From an uncultured Alphaproteobacteria bacterium (lineage in GTDB: Bacteria > Pseudomonadota > Alphaproteobacteria > RF32 > CAG-239): a DNA stretch of 34,340 nt. The position numbers were made by a program, and so were the translations under genes. The notes below the pieces were generated by a model. The model saw only the letters and a program-made list of their open reading frames with translations, ran no database searches and had not been told where the DNA came from. Shown here piece after piece: positions 22,906-31,016 of the stretch (positions within the stretch are counted from its first letter, which is position 1; each line of letters begins with the position of its first letter). The stretch covers positions 1 to 34,340 of the forward strand of contig CALXWC010000019.1 in assembly GCA_944392265.1 (NCBI GenBank). The letters are read 5' to 3'.

Positions 22906-25515
22906 TTAAATTTTTCCGTAAAATGCATCCAAATACATCTGTTTGATTTCAGAAATCAACGGATATACTGGGTTTGCACCTGTACATTGGTCATCAAATG
23001 CGCGTTCAGATAAGCTATCTAAATTATCTAAGAATACCTTTTCATCAACGCCCCATTCTTTGATAGAAGCCGGAATACCGATACTCTTTTTGAGTTTTGC
23101 AACGGCTTCAATCAATTTTTGAACTTTCTCTTCATCAGATTTTCCGCCCAAATGCAACAAGTCAGCCACACGAGCATAACGAGCGCGTCCTTCCGGATAA
23201 TGATATTGAGAGAAAGTACCTTGTTTTGCAGGTTTTTCATTTGCATTATATTTAACCACTTGGCAAATAAGCATTGCATTTGCAATACCGTGTGGAATGT
23301 TGTATTCACCACCGAGCTTATGAGCCATTGAGTGGCAAACACCCAAGAAAGCTTGAGCAAAAGCCATACCGGCAAGAGTAGCGGCATAGTGCATATTTTC
23401 TCTTGCTCTCGGATTATTAGCCCCATCGTTAACTGATTTTTCAATATTTTCAAAAATCAAACGAATAGCTTCATAAGCAATACCATCGGTAAACGGAGTT
23501 GCGTAGATAGATGCCAAAGCTTCCAAAGCGTGAGTCAAAGCATCAATACCTGAAGCAGAAGCCAAACCGCGCGGCATGGAGAGAACCAAATCAGGGTCAA
23601 TAATAGACATATTTGGTGTCAAAGCATAGTCTGCAATCGGATATTTGATGTGGGTTTTAGAGTCTGTAATAACAGCAAACGGTGTTACTTCAGAACCGGT
23701 ACCGGAGGTTGTCGGAATAGCAACCATATAAGCTTTAGAGCCTAAATCCGGGAACATGCAAATACGTTTTCTAATATCCATAAAGCGCATTGCCAAGTCA
23801 TCAAACTTAACTTCCGGATGCTCATACATCAACCAAACAATCTTAGCTGCATCCATCGGAGAACCACCACCCAAAGCGATAATAACATCAGGTTCCATAC
23901 TTCTAACCATTTTCAAAGCATCTTCAATGGTATCAGTATCCGGATCTGGTTTAACATCAGAGAAAATTTGGTAAGCAATACCCATTTCATCCAATACGGA
24001 TGTAATTTTGTCGGTATAGCCTAAGTTAAACAAAGATTTATCGGTAATAATGAAAGCTTTTTTATGACCGATGAGTTCTTTCAAAGCAAAGCCTGTTGCA
24101 CCTTGTTTGAAATAAATTTTTGGAGGAACTCTGAACCACAACATATTTTCTCTTCTTTCAGCAACGTTTTTAATATTAATCAAGTGCTTAACACCAACGT
24201 TCTCACTGGCGGCATTTCCGCCCCAAGAACCGCAACCCAAAGTCAATGAAGGATCAAGTCTGAAGTTATACAAATCACCGATACCACCTTGAGAAGACGG
24301 AGTATTGATAAGTACACGACCTGTTTCTACTTTGCTGCTGAAATATGCGATTCTATCTGCATTGTGGTCTGCTGTATAAAGAACAGATGTGTGTCCGGGT
24401 CCTGCAAAGTTAACCAATTGAACGGCATGGTCAACACCTTCTTCAAAAGATTTAACCTTATACATAGCCAATACAGGAGAAAGTTTTTCAAAAGAGAATG
24501 GCTCTTCCACGCCGATTTTTTCCACTTCGGCAATCAAAACTTTTGTAGCCTCAGGAACTTTTACGCCAGCCATTTCAGCAATTTTATATGCCGGTTGACC
24601 AACAATAGCCGCATTGAGTTTACCATTTTGAATGATGGTAGCGCCAACTTTTTCTCTTTCTTTTTTGTTCAAAATGTAAGCACCGCGATATTCAAATTCT
24701 TGCTTAACTTCATCATAAATATTTTTATGAACAATCACAGATTGCTCAGAAGCACAAATCATACCGTTATCAAAAGTCTTACTCATCAAAACAGAGCTGA
24801 CAGCCATTTTAATATCAGCTGTTTCATCAATCACGGCAGGCGTATTACCGGCGCCAACACCCAAAGCAGGTTTTCCTGAAGAATAAGCGGCCTTAACCAT
24901 ACCCGGACCACCTGTTGCCAAAATAAGGTTAATACCTTCATGGCCCATCAAGTGTTGTGTAGCTTCAATGGTCGGCTCTTCAATCCAACCGATAATACCC
25001 TTCGGAGCACCGGCTTCTTCAGCTGCTTTCAACAAGATTTTTGCAGTTTCAACGGTGCATTTTTTAGCTCTCGGGTGCGGAGAAAAGATAATACCGTTAC
25101 GGGTCTTTAAGGCAATCAAGGTTTTGAAAATTGCGGTTGAGGTAGGGTTTGTGGTCGGAATAACACCGGCAATCACACCCAAAGGTTCAGCAATTTTGGT
25201 CAAGCCGTTTGTGGCGTCACGTTCAATCACACCGCAAGTTTTGGCATGACGATATTTATTATAAATTTCCTCTGCTGCAAAGTGGTTTTTAATAACTTTA
25301 TCTTCAACCACGCCCATACCTGTTTCAGCCACAGCCATTTTAGCCAAAGGAATACGATTCTGGTTGGCAGCAATGGCGACGGCTTCAAAAATTTTATCAA
25401 CTTGTTCTTGAGAATAAGTTGCATATTCTTTTTGAGCTTTTTGAACGCGTGCAATAATTTCGTTCAAATCATCCAAGCTTTGAGCTACTTTATCCTCACT
25501 TTTTTTATCTTTCAT
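22906..25515 (-). CDS. adhE: Bifunctional acetaldehyde-CoA / alcohol dehydrogenase
   Basis: An 869-aa two-domain AdhE that turns acetyl-CoA into acetaldehyde and then ethanol with two NADH. The aldehyde dehydrogenase domain is residues about 1-440, with the catalytic Cys in the MICASEQS segment (about 253) and GVIAGVIPTTNPTST near 115. A linker leads to an iron-dependent alcohol dehydrogenase (about 455-869) with GGGSPMDAAK, TTSGTGSEVTPF and the metal-binding His run CHSMAHKLGGEYNIPHG. Such proteins form filaments called spirosomes. The gene is alone, with its own terminator. With acetate kinase nearby it implies anaerobic redox balancing by ethanol. The start has GGAG about 10 bases upstream. 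Expression is commonly redox-controlled; a palindrome at 25564-25577 is a possible site. Confidence 0.97.
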   Translation of the reverse strand: MKDKKSEDKVAQSLDDLNEIIARVQKAQKEYATYSQEQVDKIFEAVAIAANQNRIPLAKMAVAETGMGVVEDKVIKNHFAAEEIYNKYRHAKTCGVIERDATNGLTKIAEPLGVIAGVIPTTNPTSTAIFKTLIALKTRNGIIFSPHPRAKKCTVETAKILLKAAEEAGAPKGIIGWIEEPTIEATQHLMGHEGINLILATGGPGMVKAAYSSGKPALGVGAGNTPAVIDETADIKMAVSSVLMSKTFDNGMICASEQSVIVHKNIYDEVKQEFEYRGAYILNKKEREKVGATIIQNGKLNAAIVGQPAYKIAEMAGVKVPEATKVLIAEVEKIGVEEPFSFEKLSPVLAMYKVKSFEEGVDHAVQLVNFAGPGHTSVLYTADHNADRIAYFSSKVETGRVLINTPSSQGGIGDLYNFRLDPSLTLGCGSWGGNAASENVGVKHLINIKNVAERRENMLWFRVPPKIYFKQGATGFALKELIGHKKAFIITDKSLFNLGYTDKITSVLDEMGIAYQIFSDVKPDPDTDTIEDALKMVRSMEPDVIIALGGGSPMDAAKIVWLMYEHPEVKFDDLAMRFMDIRKRICMFPDLGSKAYMVAIPTTSGTGSEVTPFAVITDSKTHIKYPIADYALTPNMSIIDPDLVLSMPRGLASASGIDALTHALEALASIYATPFTDGIAYEAIRLIFENIEKSVNDGANNPRARENMHYAATLAGMAFAQAFLGVCHSMAHKLGGEYNIPHGIANAMLICQVVKYNANEKPAKQGTFSQYHYPEGRARYARVADLLHLGGKSDEEKVQKLIEAVAKLKKSIGIPASIKEWGVDEKVFLDNLDSLSERAFDDQCTGANPVYPLISEIKQMYLDAFYGKI

Positions 25516-25563
25516 GCGTTATGAACTCCTATAAAAATAATAACTGATAAAAAATATAAGCGT

Positions 25564-25577
25564 TAATTTGCAAATTA
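25564..25577. promoter_or_regulatory. Perfect palindrome upstream of adhE
   Basis: TAATTTGCAAATTA is a perfect 14-base palindrome about 49 bases before the adhE start. It lies next to a TATATT (25553-25558, minus strand), so a bound protein could block a promoter. It does not match Rex or FNR consensus well. Confidence 0.4.
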
Positions 25578-25626
25578 TTAGTTAAAAAAGGCTTTTTTTC
25601 CTATAAAGAAATATTACATAAAGTTA

Positions 25627-25654
25627 CAAAAAAGGCAGCTTTTTAAGCTGCCTA
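25627..25654 (-). terminator. Intrinsic terminator of the repeat protein gene
   Basis: AGGCAGCTT (25633-25641) pairs with AAGCTGCCT (25645-25653) around TTT; the minus strand continues in TTTTTT. It directly follows the stop codon at 25655. Confidence 0.88.
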
Positions 25655-26335
25655 TTAATCCATATCGCGCATTTTTCTGCGCTTTTTTCTATCTTCTTTT
25701 TGTTGTTCTCGTCTGGCTTTTTCTTTTGCCTTCATTTGTTCTTTAATCGCACGTCTCTCTTCTTTAGTCATATTGCGACGCTCTTCTCTGCGTGCTTTGT
25801 ACAGCATCTTAAGTTCTTCTTTAATTGCACGACGTTCTTCTTTGGTCATATTACGGCGTTCTTCTCGGCGTGCTTTAAGTGCATCTGTCACTTTTTCATT
25901 ATACTCAGAGTTTGAATAATTCGCTTTTGCAGCTTGTTCTTTAGCCTCTTGACGCTCTTTTCTAACCTTTTCCAACAATTCTTGCGGAGAAAGCTTTAAG
26001 TTTTCCTGAATTTCTTTTAAGCTTCTTTTTTTATATCCACCGATATATGGTTGAACATTTTCTTCTGCTGTTTTTTCTTGAGAAGTTTGCTCTTGGCTTA
26101 AGCTTTCTTCATTGGCTGTTTTTTGAATAGTTTCTTGAGTTTGTTGTTGTGCCAATTCTGCTTTTTTCTTTGCCACGTTATCAATTTTATAAATACGCTG
26201 TTGGCCGGAAATAACTGTTGTTCCGCCGGTTGTAACTTGTCCGTATGCCCCATCGACAACATTAACATTTTGTGCCCAAACAACAGGGCTGAACAATGTT
26301 AAAATCAAAGCCAAAGACCATTTTTCTTTATTCAT
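25655..26335 (-). CDS. Secreted basic protein with 26-residue tandem repeats
   Basis: A 226-aa protein. The signal peptide ends at VVWA-QN (about residue 21). The early mature part has short Gly/Thr-rich strands (GAYGQVTTGGTTVISGQQRIYKI), followed by a Gln/Glu/Thr-rich stretch (58-95). The C-terminal half is almost entirely charged helix. Two near-perfect copies of a 26-residue unit, KARREERRNMTKEERRAI followed by 8 less conserved residues, occupy 154-179 and 180-205; a partial third copy starts at 206. The MTKEERR core faintly recalls the LTxxQR motif of Spy/CpxP periplasmic proteins, but I would not assign it. The function is unknown; a periplasmic chaperone-like or nucleic-acid- or LPS-binding role would fit the charge. 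Divergent from a Nudix gene across 72 bases. Confidence 0.75.
   Translation of the reverse strand: MNKEKWSLALILTLFSPVVWAQNVNVVDGAYGQVTTGGTTVISGQQRIYKIDNVAKKKAELAQQQTQETIQKTANEESLSQEQTSQEKTAEENVQPYIGGYKKRSLKEIQENLKLSPQELLEKVRKERQEAKEQAAKANYSNSEYNEKVTDALKARREERRNMTKEERRAIKEELKMLYKARREERRNMTKEERRAIKEQMKAKEKARREQQKEDRKKRRKMRDMD
25721..25876 (-). repeat. Two tandem 78-bp coding repeats
   Basis: Copy 1 is 25799-25876 and copy 2 is 25721-25798, in frame in the secreted basic protein. The protein copies differ only in their last six residues or so, while the DNA differs at many third positions, so the duplication is not very recent. Confidence 0.85.
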
Positions 26336-26407
26336 AAAAACCTTGCCTAAAAAATCAAAATAACCTATATATTTTTAATAATAATCATTAAAAAAAGGAT
26401 TTGTAAA

Positions 26408-26806
26408 ATGAAAATTGTTGCCGCAGGTATAATCTGCAATCAAGGAAAAATTTTAATAGCTCAACGCATTCGCAATAAATCTTTAGCTTATAAATGGGAA
26501 TTTCCGGGCGGAAAACAAGAAGAAAATGAAAGTCTTGAAGATTGCTTAAAAAGAGAACTTCAAGAAGAAATGCATTTAGATATTGATGTTAAAGAACATT
26601 ATATGGATTCAAAATATGATTATGATTTTGGCACAATCTGCCTTAAAAGTTTTTTGGCTCAGAGCAAAACTCAAAACATCACTTTTTTAGATTCTCATGA
26701 AGCATACAAATGGATTGATGTTTCAGAGTTGGACAATTTTGAGTTTGCTCCGGCCGATTATCCGATAGTCAATGCCTTAAAAGCAAAAGGCTACCCATTC
26801 AAATAA
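26408..26806 (+). CDS. MutT-like Nudix hydrolase
   Basis: A 132-aa Nudix protein. The box runs from GG in WEFPGGKQEENES to REL-x-EE: GKQEENE, then SLEDCLK, then RELQEEMHL. The catalytic REXXEE is intact. The usual Gly near the end of the box (EExGU) is His here, a tolerated variant in some members. MutT-type enzymes hydrolyse oxidised or non-canonical nucleotides such as 8-oxo-dGTP to the monophosphate; the N-terminal VAAGIICNQGKILIAQR and PGGKQE match that group or the CTP/dCTP pyrophosphatase group. Start ATG 26408 has AAGGA 7 bases upstream. Its last 16 bases overlap the 3' end of opgH on the other strand. Confidence 0.9.
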   Translation: MKIVAAGIICNQGKILIAQRIRNKSLAYKWEFPGGKQEENESLEDCLKRELQEEMHLDIDVKEHYMDSKYDYDFGTICLKSFLAQSKTQNITFLDSHEAYKWIDVSELDNFEFAPADYPIVNALKAKGYPFK

Positions 26807-28845
26807 CGCATAATATTTGCCTGTTGCAACATTTCCGGATTATAAAGCAAAGCGGTTTCCTCCTCTTTGCTTAAATCCATTTCTTTGCCATAGTTAAGAT
26901 AATTTTCAAGCTTAATTTCGGCATTTTGCCAAACATCACGAGAAAACTCCGGTGCCGGACCATTAACATCCAAAAAGGCAATATGCATGGCATTTAACAC
27001 ACTGTCATTAACCAACAATTCAACACCTTTCAAAGTGCCCTGTTGTTGTTCCAACTTTTTGCGATAGGCTTTTGCTTCTTTCAAAATTTTTGGCATATCA
27101 CTTTCTTCGGGAATCAAGAAAAACTTCTTATCCTTAAACCATTGTCCGTTGCTCACGCGAGATGTAAACATTGAAATCGGAATAGAGAAAATCAAACCGA
27201 TGGTAATGGGCAACATCCACCAAAAAATAGAGTGAGCATAAAACCAAATCACAATCGTAGAAATAATACCAAGCAAGGTATGAGAACGGTGTCTTAAGAC
27301 AGCTTCTTTGAAACTGGTTCCCGTATCATCACGATTTTGTGTATTCCAGCTCACAGAATTTCCGGCAAAAATATCAAATACAAATTTGCTTTGAAACATC
27401 ATCATAATCGGAGCGCAAAGAGCACTGATAATAATTTCGGTCAAAACACTTTTTAATGCACCGATTCTGCCACCGATTTTTGCCTTATTTTTATTTTCTC
27501 TCAAATAAACAATCAAGCCGAGGAATTTAGGAAAAATCAGCATAAACATAGAAATTGCAAACAATGCAATTGTTCCGAGTTTATCAAAAATCGGCCAAAC
27601 CGGAAACAAGGTTCTCACCTCTTCAAAATAAACCGGTGGGAAGATTCCTCTACCCAAAACAATCATCGTTCCCACAACCAAAAATGCCAACCAAATCGGT
27701 GAAGACAAATAAGACATAACACCAATGGTAAAATGCACACGGCTAACCGGATGCAAACCTTTTGAAATCAAAATTTTCAAATGTTGCATATTTCCTTGGC
27801 ACCAACGACGGTCACGGATTGCAAAGTCAATCATGGTCGGAGGACATTCTTCATAACTTCCTTTTAGCTCAGGCAAGAGCCAAGCAGCCCAACCGCCACG
27901 TCTGATAAGAGCGGCCTCCACAAAGTCATGGCTCAAAATATGACCTCCAAACGGGGCCTTTCCTTTCAAAACCGGCAAACCGCAACAATCAATAAAAGCC
28001 TTAACTCTGATAATGGCATTATGTCCCCAATAGTTACTATCGCCCACTTGCCAATAAGCCAAACCGGCAGAAACAATCGGACCATAAACTTTTCCGGCAA
28101 ATTGTTGAATTCTGGCAAATAGGCTATGTCCGTTTAAGCACATCGGAGGAGCTTGAATAATACCTGTTTTAGGATTAGCCTGCATAAGTTGAGCCATTTT
28201 AACCATAGTATCGCCGTTGAGCAAACTATCAGCATCCAACACAATCATATAGTCGTAATATGCGCCCCACTTATTACAAAAATCTTCAATATTTCCGCTT
28301 TTGCGTGCCGTATTTTTTGCGCGTCTGCGATAATATAAATTAATCTCTTTAGGCATCAGAGATTTTGCTTCAAGCCAAGTTTTTTCTTCTTCTACCCAAA
28401 CTTTCGGATCTGTCGTATCACTCAGCACAAAAATATCAAAATGTTTGGCAAAAGCCGTTTTAGCCAAACTTTCAGCCATGGCCAATAAATTAGCAAACAC
28501 ATTTACCGAAGATTCATTATAAACCGGCATTAAAACAGCGGTTTTAGTTGTTAACGGTGTATCCGCCGGAACCCATTTAATTCCGGGAACTTTTCTTTTT
28601 CCCATAAGTTCAAAAAAGCCAAAAATGCTTGACCAGAAAAATAAAGCAATCCATGCAAAGGTTAAAATAAATAGCAAAGTCATCAAAAACTTGGTTAAAA
28701 TATTACTATCTGTCGGAATGGAAGAAATCCATTTGCATGTAGCAAGAAGCGTAGAAACAATCATCAACCCAAAAACTTTAATACGACGATGGCGTACACG
28801 TTCCGGATTCAAATTTATTAAATTTTCACTTATATTTTCAGACAT
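26791..28845 (-). CDS. opgH: Glucans biosynthesis glucosyltransferase H
   Basis: A 684-aa inner-membrane GT2 glucosyltransferase that makes the linear beta-1,2 backbone of osmoregulated periplasmic glucans from UDP-glucose. Two N-terminal membrane segments (about 24-42 and 54-76) precede the catalytic domain (about 95-390) with MPVYNE, a DAD motif in VLDADSLLNG, GHNAIIR, HDFVEAALIRRGGW and RRWCQGNMQH (the QxxRW-type region). Several more membrane segments lie in 400-580. E. coli MdoH is longer at its N-terminus (847 aa); this form is shorter, like other alphaproteobacterial OpgH. It is the last gene of opgG-ORF-opgH. Its 3' end overlaps the Nudix gene by 16 bases. Confidence 0.95.
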   Translation of the reverse strand: MSENISENLINLNPERVRHRRIKVFGLMIVSTLLATCKWISSIPTDSNILTKFLMTLLFILTFAWIALFFWSSIFGFFELMGKRKVPGIKWVPADTPLTTKTAVLMPVYNESSVNVFANLLAMAESLAKTAFAKHFDIFVLSDTTDPKVWVEEEKTWLEAKSLMPKEINLYYRRRAKNTARKSGNIEDFCNKWGAYYDYMIVLDADSLLNGDTMVKMAQLMQANPKTGIIQAPPMCLNGHSLFARIQQFAGKVYGPIVSAGLAYWQVGDSNYWGHNAIIRVKAFIDCCGLPVLKGKAPFGGHILSHDFVEAALIRRGGWAAWLLPELKGSYEECPPTMIDFAIRDRRWCQGNMQHLKILISKGLHPVSRVHFTIGVMSYLSSPIWLAFLVVGTMIVLGRGIFPPVYFEEVRTLFPVWPIFDKLGTIALFAISMFMLIFPKFLGLIVYLRENKNKAKIGGRIGALKSVLTEIIISALCAPIMMMFQSKFVFDIFAGNSVSWNTQNRDDTGTSFKEAVLRHRSHTLLGIISTIVIWFYAHSIFWWMLPITIGLIFSIPISMFTSRVSNGQWFKDKKFFLIPEESDMPKILKEAKAYRKKLEQQQGTLKGVELLVNDSVLNAMHIAFLDVNGPAPEFSRDVWQNAEIKLENYLNYGKEMDLSKEEETALLYNPEMLQQANIMRYLNG

Positions 28846-28853
28846 TTATAATC

Positions 28854-29300
28854 TTAGTCCTTATGAAAAAGATTGAATATTTTTGCAAAGAAATTAAAGA
28901 ATTCCAGATTTTCTATTTTTTGAGGCTCCATTTTAGAAAATTTGATTTCAGGAGCTGCTTGAACAAAATTTTCTTTAAGCTTTGTTTGCAATGTTTCAGG
29001 AATTTCTCCTTTTTCAAACAAAGAAACCCCACAAAGTTTTGCACCTTCATTTAGCAAAAAAACTGTTTTGAAATAAGATAAGCGCTGCTGCTTATTTTGT
29101 TTTGTTGCAGGCAAATATTTTTTCACAATTCCATATAAAACATCATCCAAAGAAGCTATAACCTTTTCCGGATCAAGTTTTTTTTCATAATTTAGATGAA
29201 TAAAGGGAATAATTTTTTTTATTTCTTTATTCTGATACCCCAATGAGGCGAAATAAGCCATCATAATATCATCTAAGCTTTGTACCTTTAAGGCAACCAT
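28854..29300 (-). CDS. Uncharacterised 148-aa protein between opgG and opgH
   Basis: I do not recognise this protein. I start it at ATG 29300 (MVALKVQSLDD); GGAG 6 bases upstream supports this, while an upstream ATG at 29312 has no such site. The coding start overlaps the last codons of opgG by 13 bases, and its stop lies 8 bases before the opgH start, so it is part of one coupled operon. It has no signal peptide and no membrane segment. It is predicted helical and fairly charged, with a Phe-rich end (LEFFNFFAKIFNLFHKD) that could be amphipathic and bind the membrane. The operon setting suggests a cytoplasmic helper or regulator of the OpgH synthase, but that is inference from position only. 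Confidence 0.8.
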   Translation of the reverse strand: MVALKVQSLDDIMMAYFASLGYQNKEIKKIIPFIHLNYEKKLDPEKVIASLDDVLYGIVKKYLPATKQNKQQRLSYFKTVFLLNEGAKLCGVSLFEKGEIPETLQTKLKENFVQAAPEIKFSKMEPQKIENLEFFNFFAKIFNLFHKD

Positions 29301-30868
29301 TGATAACTCCATATTTCAGAAAGATTTTTTCCTTCTTGATTAATCAATTTTACTCTGATTTCAGAAGTTTTTCCGTTAGGTTTGAAATCGACATAAAGCA
29401 AAGCCCCTCCTGTAAGCGGATTATACATCAAGTGCTTTCCTTTCAATGTGCCTTCACTAATGAATATATCAGGAATAACTTTTCCTTGTTCAATAGTTTT
29501 TTTCAAATTCTTTACCGGAATATTCTGAAAATCTATCACAAACTTGCGCTTTTCGTTTTCAAGCATACCGGACACTCCGCCCACACCTGTATAAGTGGCT
29601 TCAATATGCGCTAACTTACTGTCAACTGGGACACGGTTAGCCCAGTGCAAGACATAATTAAAATTATATTCTTTGCCGGCCTTAATTTTTTCATCCGGGA
29701 TCCAATAAGCAACAATATTATCGTGAATTTCTTGAATAGAAGGAATTTCCACCAATTGAACCACACCCTTGCCCCAATTATCCAAAGGCTCTACCCAAAC
29801 ACTTGGTCTTTGCTCATACATAGCTTCAAAATCCAAATAATGTTCGGGATTTCTGTCTCTTTGCATCAAACCAAAACCTTTAGGATTATTATCTGAAAAA
29901 GAGCTGATTCTCAAATATTTAGAATTATCCAAAGGACGCCACAACCATTCATCATTTCCGTTCCAAATCAATAAACCATCGCTGTCATGAACTTCCATTC
30001 TATGGTCATCAAATTTATTTTTGCTGTTTTCACCAAACAAATACATAGATGTTAAAGGAGCTACGCCAAGTATATTAATATCTTTTCTTGGAAACAAAGT
30101 TGCATCAACTTTAATAGTTGTATTCATTCCCGGAGTAATAACAAAAACATATGCACCGGTCACACTCGGACTATCAAGAAGTGCATAAAGCGTAATATCT
30201 TGGTCATGCGGTTTGGGACGCTTCAACCAAAACTCTTTAAAAATCGGAAATTCTTCGCCGGTTTGCACAGCTGTATCAATAGCCAAACCACGCGCTGAAA
30301 TACCATATTTTTGCCCAACACCCAATGCTCTGAAATAGCTAGCGCCCAAAAAAGAAACCAACTCATCATAATAAGTTCTGGTATTTAACGGAAAATGCAA
30401 GCGAAAACCGGCATAGCCAAGATCTTCAAAACTCTTTCCATCAAGCGTATTTTTACCATAGTTAAAAAAGTCAGAAGAATATTTAATACGTTGAACTTTT
30501 CCATCAACAATCTCATTAATTGGAACAGAAATTTGGAACATAGAACCAAGATGAAAAAATTGAACTTCGAAAGGCAATCTTTTATGATACCACGGACCGT
30601 TTTCTCTAACAAAACGAATATCACGATGTTGATCATAATTTAAGTTTTTTAATTCTGCAGGAAGATTATCTGCCGGTTTTTCATAATTTTTTTGAGACAA
30701 TGCGCGAGCAATTTCTACCAATTGAGCCTTGTCAAAACCATCAGCTAATTTAGCCTGTTCTTCCAATGCACTTAATTTTTTCCAAGCCTCATATTTTTGC
30801 CAACCATAAAAACCAGCGCCGCCCAAACATGCCAATATTAAAATTGACCACAAAAATTTTTTAATCAT
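29288..30868 (-). CDS. opgG: Glucans biosynthesis protein G
   Basis: A 526-aa periplasmic protein read from ATG 30868 (MIKKFLWSILILACLGG), which has GGAAG 5-6 bases upstream; a TTG at 30880 also opens the frame but has no such site. One N-terminal hydrophobic segment (about 5-23) lacks a clear cleavage motif, so it may stay anchored. The OpgG/MdoG beta-sandwich domain (about 55-400) contains YDQHRDIRF, GYAGFRLHFPLN and FLGASYFRALG, and later LRISSFSDNNPKGFGLMQRDR, with an Ig-like C-terminal domain. OpgG works with OpgH in extrusion or branching of glucans. It has a helical spacer (about 30-50) after the anchor, not seen in E. coli MdoG. Confidence 0.93.
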   Translation of the reverse strand: MIKKFLWSILILACLGGAGFYGWQKYEAWKKLSALEEQAKLADGFDKAQLVEIARALSQKNYEKPADNLPAELKNLNYDQHRDIRFVRENGPWYHKRLPFEVQFFHLGSMFQISVPINEIVDGKVQRIKYSSDFFNYGKNTLDGKSFEDLGYAGFRLHFPLNTRTYYDELVSFLGASYFRALGVGQKYGISARGLAIDTAVQTGEEFPIFKEFWLKRPKPHDQDITLYALLDSPSVTGAYVFVITPGMNTTIKVDATLFPRKDINILGVAPLTSMYLFGENSKNKFDDHRMEVHDSDGLLIWNGNDEWLWRPLDNSKYLRISSFSDNNPKGFGLMQRDRNPEHYLDFEAMYEQRPSVWVEPLDNWGKGVVQLVEIPSIQEIHDNIVAYWIPDEKIKAGKEYNFNYVLHWANRVPVDSKLAHIEATYTGVGGVSGMLENEKRKFVIDFQNIPVKNLKKTIEQGKVIPDIFISEGTLKGKHLMYNPLTGGALLYVDFKPNGKTSEIRVKLINQEGKNLSEIWSYQWLP

Positions 30869-30903
30869 TTTTTCTTCCAACTAAATTAAACAAACTCGGC
30901 TTT

Positions 30904-30932
30904 ATAACAATGCAGATTCCCTTAAATGTCAA
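30904..30932 (-). promoter_or_regulatory. Sigma-70-type promoter of the opg operon
   Basis: Minus strand: a perfect TTGACA (30927-30932), a 17-base spacer and TGTTAT (30904-30909). Transcription would start near 30897, about 29 bases before the opgG ATG. Confidence 0.65.
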
Positions 30933-30962
30933 CCAAATTTATACATACTCTTTTGTAAAATA

Positions 30963-30990
30963 TTGACTATTTTATTCATTGGAGTATCAA
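30963..30990 (+). promoter_or_regulatory. Candidate promoter of the MFS gene
   Basis: TTGACT (30963-30968), a 16-base spacer and TATCAA (30985-30990) lie ahead of the MFS start. It is back-to-back with the opgG promoter, with about 30 bases between the two -35 elements. Confidence 0.6.
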
Positions 30991-31016
30991 AGAATAAAAT
31001 CTTAAAGGAAAAAAAT

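Noticed and set aside
24289-24879. A 196-aa open frame on the plus strand inside adhE
   Set aside because: It is antisense to conserved aldehyde-dehydrogenase sequence, has the odd composition of a shadow frame and lacks a ribosome-binding site.
25721-25876. The repeats in the basic secreted gene as a CRISPR or mobile repeat
   Set aside because: They are in frame, contiguous with no spacers and explained by protein-level duplication.
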